From: Thermoplasmatales archaeon
GTDB taxonomy: Archaea > Thermoplasmatota > Penumbrarchaeia > Penumbrarchaeales > Penumbrarchaeaceae
Direction: 5' to 3'
DNA: 35,247 bases
Assembly: GCA_030595715.1 (NCBI GenBank)
Contig: JAUVCN010000019.1
Coordinates: 1-35,247 of the forward strand
Both the position numbers and the translations under genes were made by a program. Position 1 is the stretch's first letter. Each line of letters begins with the position of its first letter. This document shows positions 34,626 to 35,247 of the stretch, one piece after another. Under the pieces are notes generated by a model. That model did not search any database. It was not told where the DNA came from and saw nothing but the letters and a program-made list of their open reading frames with translations.

Positions 34626-35064
34626 TGTGAGCTCCGGTTGGGAACCTTAGGTTCCATGGATTAGCCTGAAAAAGAAAGAATGAAAATTATTTGTTAACAT
34701 GGTGCGGATTTTTAAAAAGGAATGATGAGGGTCTTCTCACTCGCTCACGAGGGAAGTGCCCCCATCTAAACGGAGGGTTATCAAGAAGATAGGATCGAAT
34801 GTGTGATTAAAATCATTCTTCCTCCGCAATTGTTCATTGGTTGTGGCCATATTTAATATTTGCATTCTAAAAGATTAATAAGAATAAACATAGGTCCATT
34901 GCTGAATATCAGACATAAGGAAGGAGTGAAAAAGCGTGAGAACATTACCCAAAATGGCGCCAGTAGGCAGACAGATAAGGAAGAAGAGTGTTGCCAAAAA
35001 TGGCCGCAATTGGGAAAAAGGAATAATGTGAAGAATATTCCTGAAATGGATATTTATGGCATTT
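34626..35064. other. AT-rich intergenic stretch without a supported gene
   Basis: 439 nt, clearly richer in A+T than the neighbouring operon. It contains the hairpin at 34641-34655, an 8-bp palindrome TGGCGCCA (near 34954) and a GCCA-AAAA-TGGC inverted repeat (34993-35004), plus a GGAATA/TATTCC pair (35020-35041) that could end the minus-strand gene to the right. Open frames here begin with weak codons, have odd composition and no ribosome-binding site. No RNA gene was recognised. Confidence 0.55.
34641..34655 (+). terminator. Short hairpin after the reductase operon
   Basis: GGAACC TTA GGTTCC, a perfect 6-bp stem with a 3-nt loop, 15 nt after the last activator stop. No T-run follows closely, so it is at best a weak terminator or mRNA 3'-end stabiliser. 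Confidence 0.3.
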
Positions 35065-35247
35065 TTATTTACAATAATTTTCCATCAATCTTTCAAAATT
35101 TTCAGTAGGTTTAAACTTAAATAGTTTTCCTAATTGGTATTTTTCTAGGAATCCCAATTCCATCAAGCCCAATAAATCAGTCCGGGCAGTTTGATGAACA
35201 ACACTAAATATATTCTTAATTTCCTTTATAGTAAATTCAACGCCTGG
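35065..35247 (-). CDS. C-terminal part of a winged-helix protein, Fic-like ending (start outside window)
   Basis: A minus-strand frame enters at the right edge and runs 60 codons to TAA at 35065-35067. It reads FTIKEIKNIF, then VVHQTARTDLLGLMELGFL and GKLFKFKPT, which is the helix-turn-helix plus wing pattern often found at the C terminus of Fic (AMP-transferase) proteins and some transcription regulators: TAR-x-DL-x2-L-x3-G-L. The codon use (AAA, TTA, ATT, TTT) is far more AT-rich than in the genes to the left. The catalytic Fic motif HPFxxGNGR would lie outside the window, so the family remains a guess. It has been missed by start-codon-based gene finding because only the tail is present. 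Confidence 0.6.
   Translation of the reverse strand, partial: PGVEFTIKEIKNIFSVVHQTARTDLLGLMELGFLEKYQLGKLFKFKPTENFERLMENYCK

Noticed and set aside
34720-34800. A possible C/D-box RNA (ATGATGA near 34723)
   Set aside because: No matching D box (CTGA) at a suitable distance and no terminal stem could be found by eye.
34860-35108. An 82-codon plus-strand frame in the AT-rich gap
   Set aside because: It starts at TTG without an SD, is low in complexity, and overlaps the better supported winged-helix tail on the other strand.
1-35247. CRISPR arrays, tRNAs, rRNAs, transposases or integrases
   Set aside because: Scanning both strands gave no direct-repeat arrays with spacers, no cloverleaf-like segments and no recombinase motifs. 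The only strong repeats are the carrier domains and the propeller blades.

Overview
The window looks like a chromosome segment of an uncultured archaeon, probably a Thermoplasmatota-type anaerobe. The support is a 503-residue archaeal-type AMP phosphorylase, an archaeal-style indolepyruvate:ferredoxin oxidoreductase (iorAB), oxygen-sensitive Fe-S enzymes, TATA-like boxes about 25-40 nt before start codons, Shine-Dalgarno-coupled genes with TTG starts, and many large secreted proteins held by one C-terminal membrane helix. The lineage is inferred; there is no rRNA or marker gene here. No tRNA, rRNA, CRISPR array or insertion sequence was recognised.

Left part (1-16.8 kb, almost all minus strand). 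A 3704-residue single-chain iterative polyketide/PUFA-type synthase (4394-15508) carries, in order, a nitronate-monooxygenase-like domain, KS, malonyl-type AT, a second KS, six tandem carrier domains, KR, DH and its own Sfp-type phosphopantetheinyl transferase. All six carriers have Thr where phosphopantetheine-bearing Ser is expected. Downstream on the same strand are iorA, iorB and AMP phosphorylase. IorAB makes arylacetyl-CoA from aryl-2-oxoacids, so it could supply starter units to the synthase (inference). Upstream of the synthase is a cytosolic reductive-dehalogenase/QueG-like double [4Fe-4S] protein, divergent from the next block.

Middle (16.9-25.2 kb, plus strand). A secreted transglutaminase-like/Ig-like protein, a secreted fibronectin-III protein, and a very large FtsX/MacB-type permease with no ATPase beside it. 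An 18-bp perfect inverted repeat lies between the last two.

Right part (25.2-34.6 kb, plus strand). Four membrane-anchored extracellular beta-propeller proteins of three repeat families (two PQQ-like, one WD40, one FG-GAP/VCBS) are followed by a NapH-like membrane polyferredoxin, a cysteine-rich 2-hydroxyacyl-CoA dehydratase/benzoyl-CoA reductase-family protein, and two different ATP-dependent activator (HgdC/BcrA/BcrD-type) proteins. From 26550 to 34625 six of the seven successive junctions overlap or nearly overlap (4-nt, 1-nt or 2-nt relationships), so the extracellular propellers and the low-potential reductase look like one translationally coupled unit. With the synthase, this is the best candidate here for an undescribed system.

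Right end (34626-35247). An AT-rich stretch with no supported gene, then the C-terminal 60 residues of a minus-strand gene ending in a winged-helix of the kind found at the end of Fic-family proteins. Its composition differs sharply from the rest and may mark a transferred segment.
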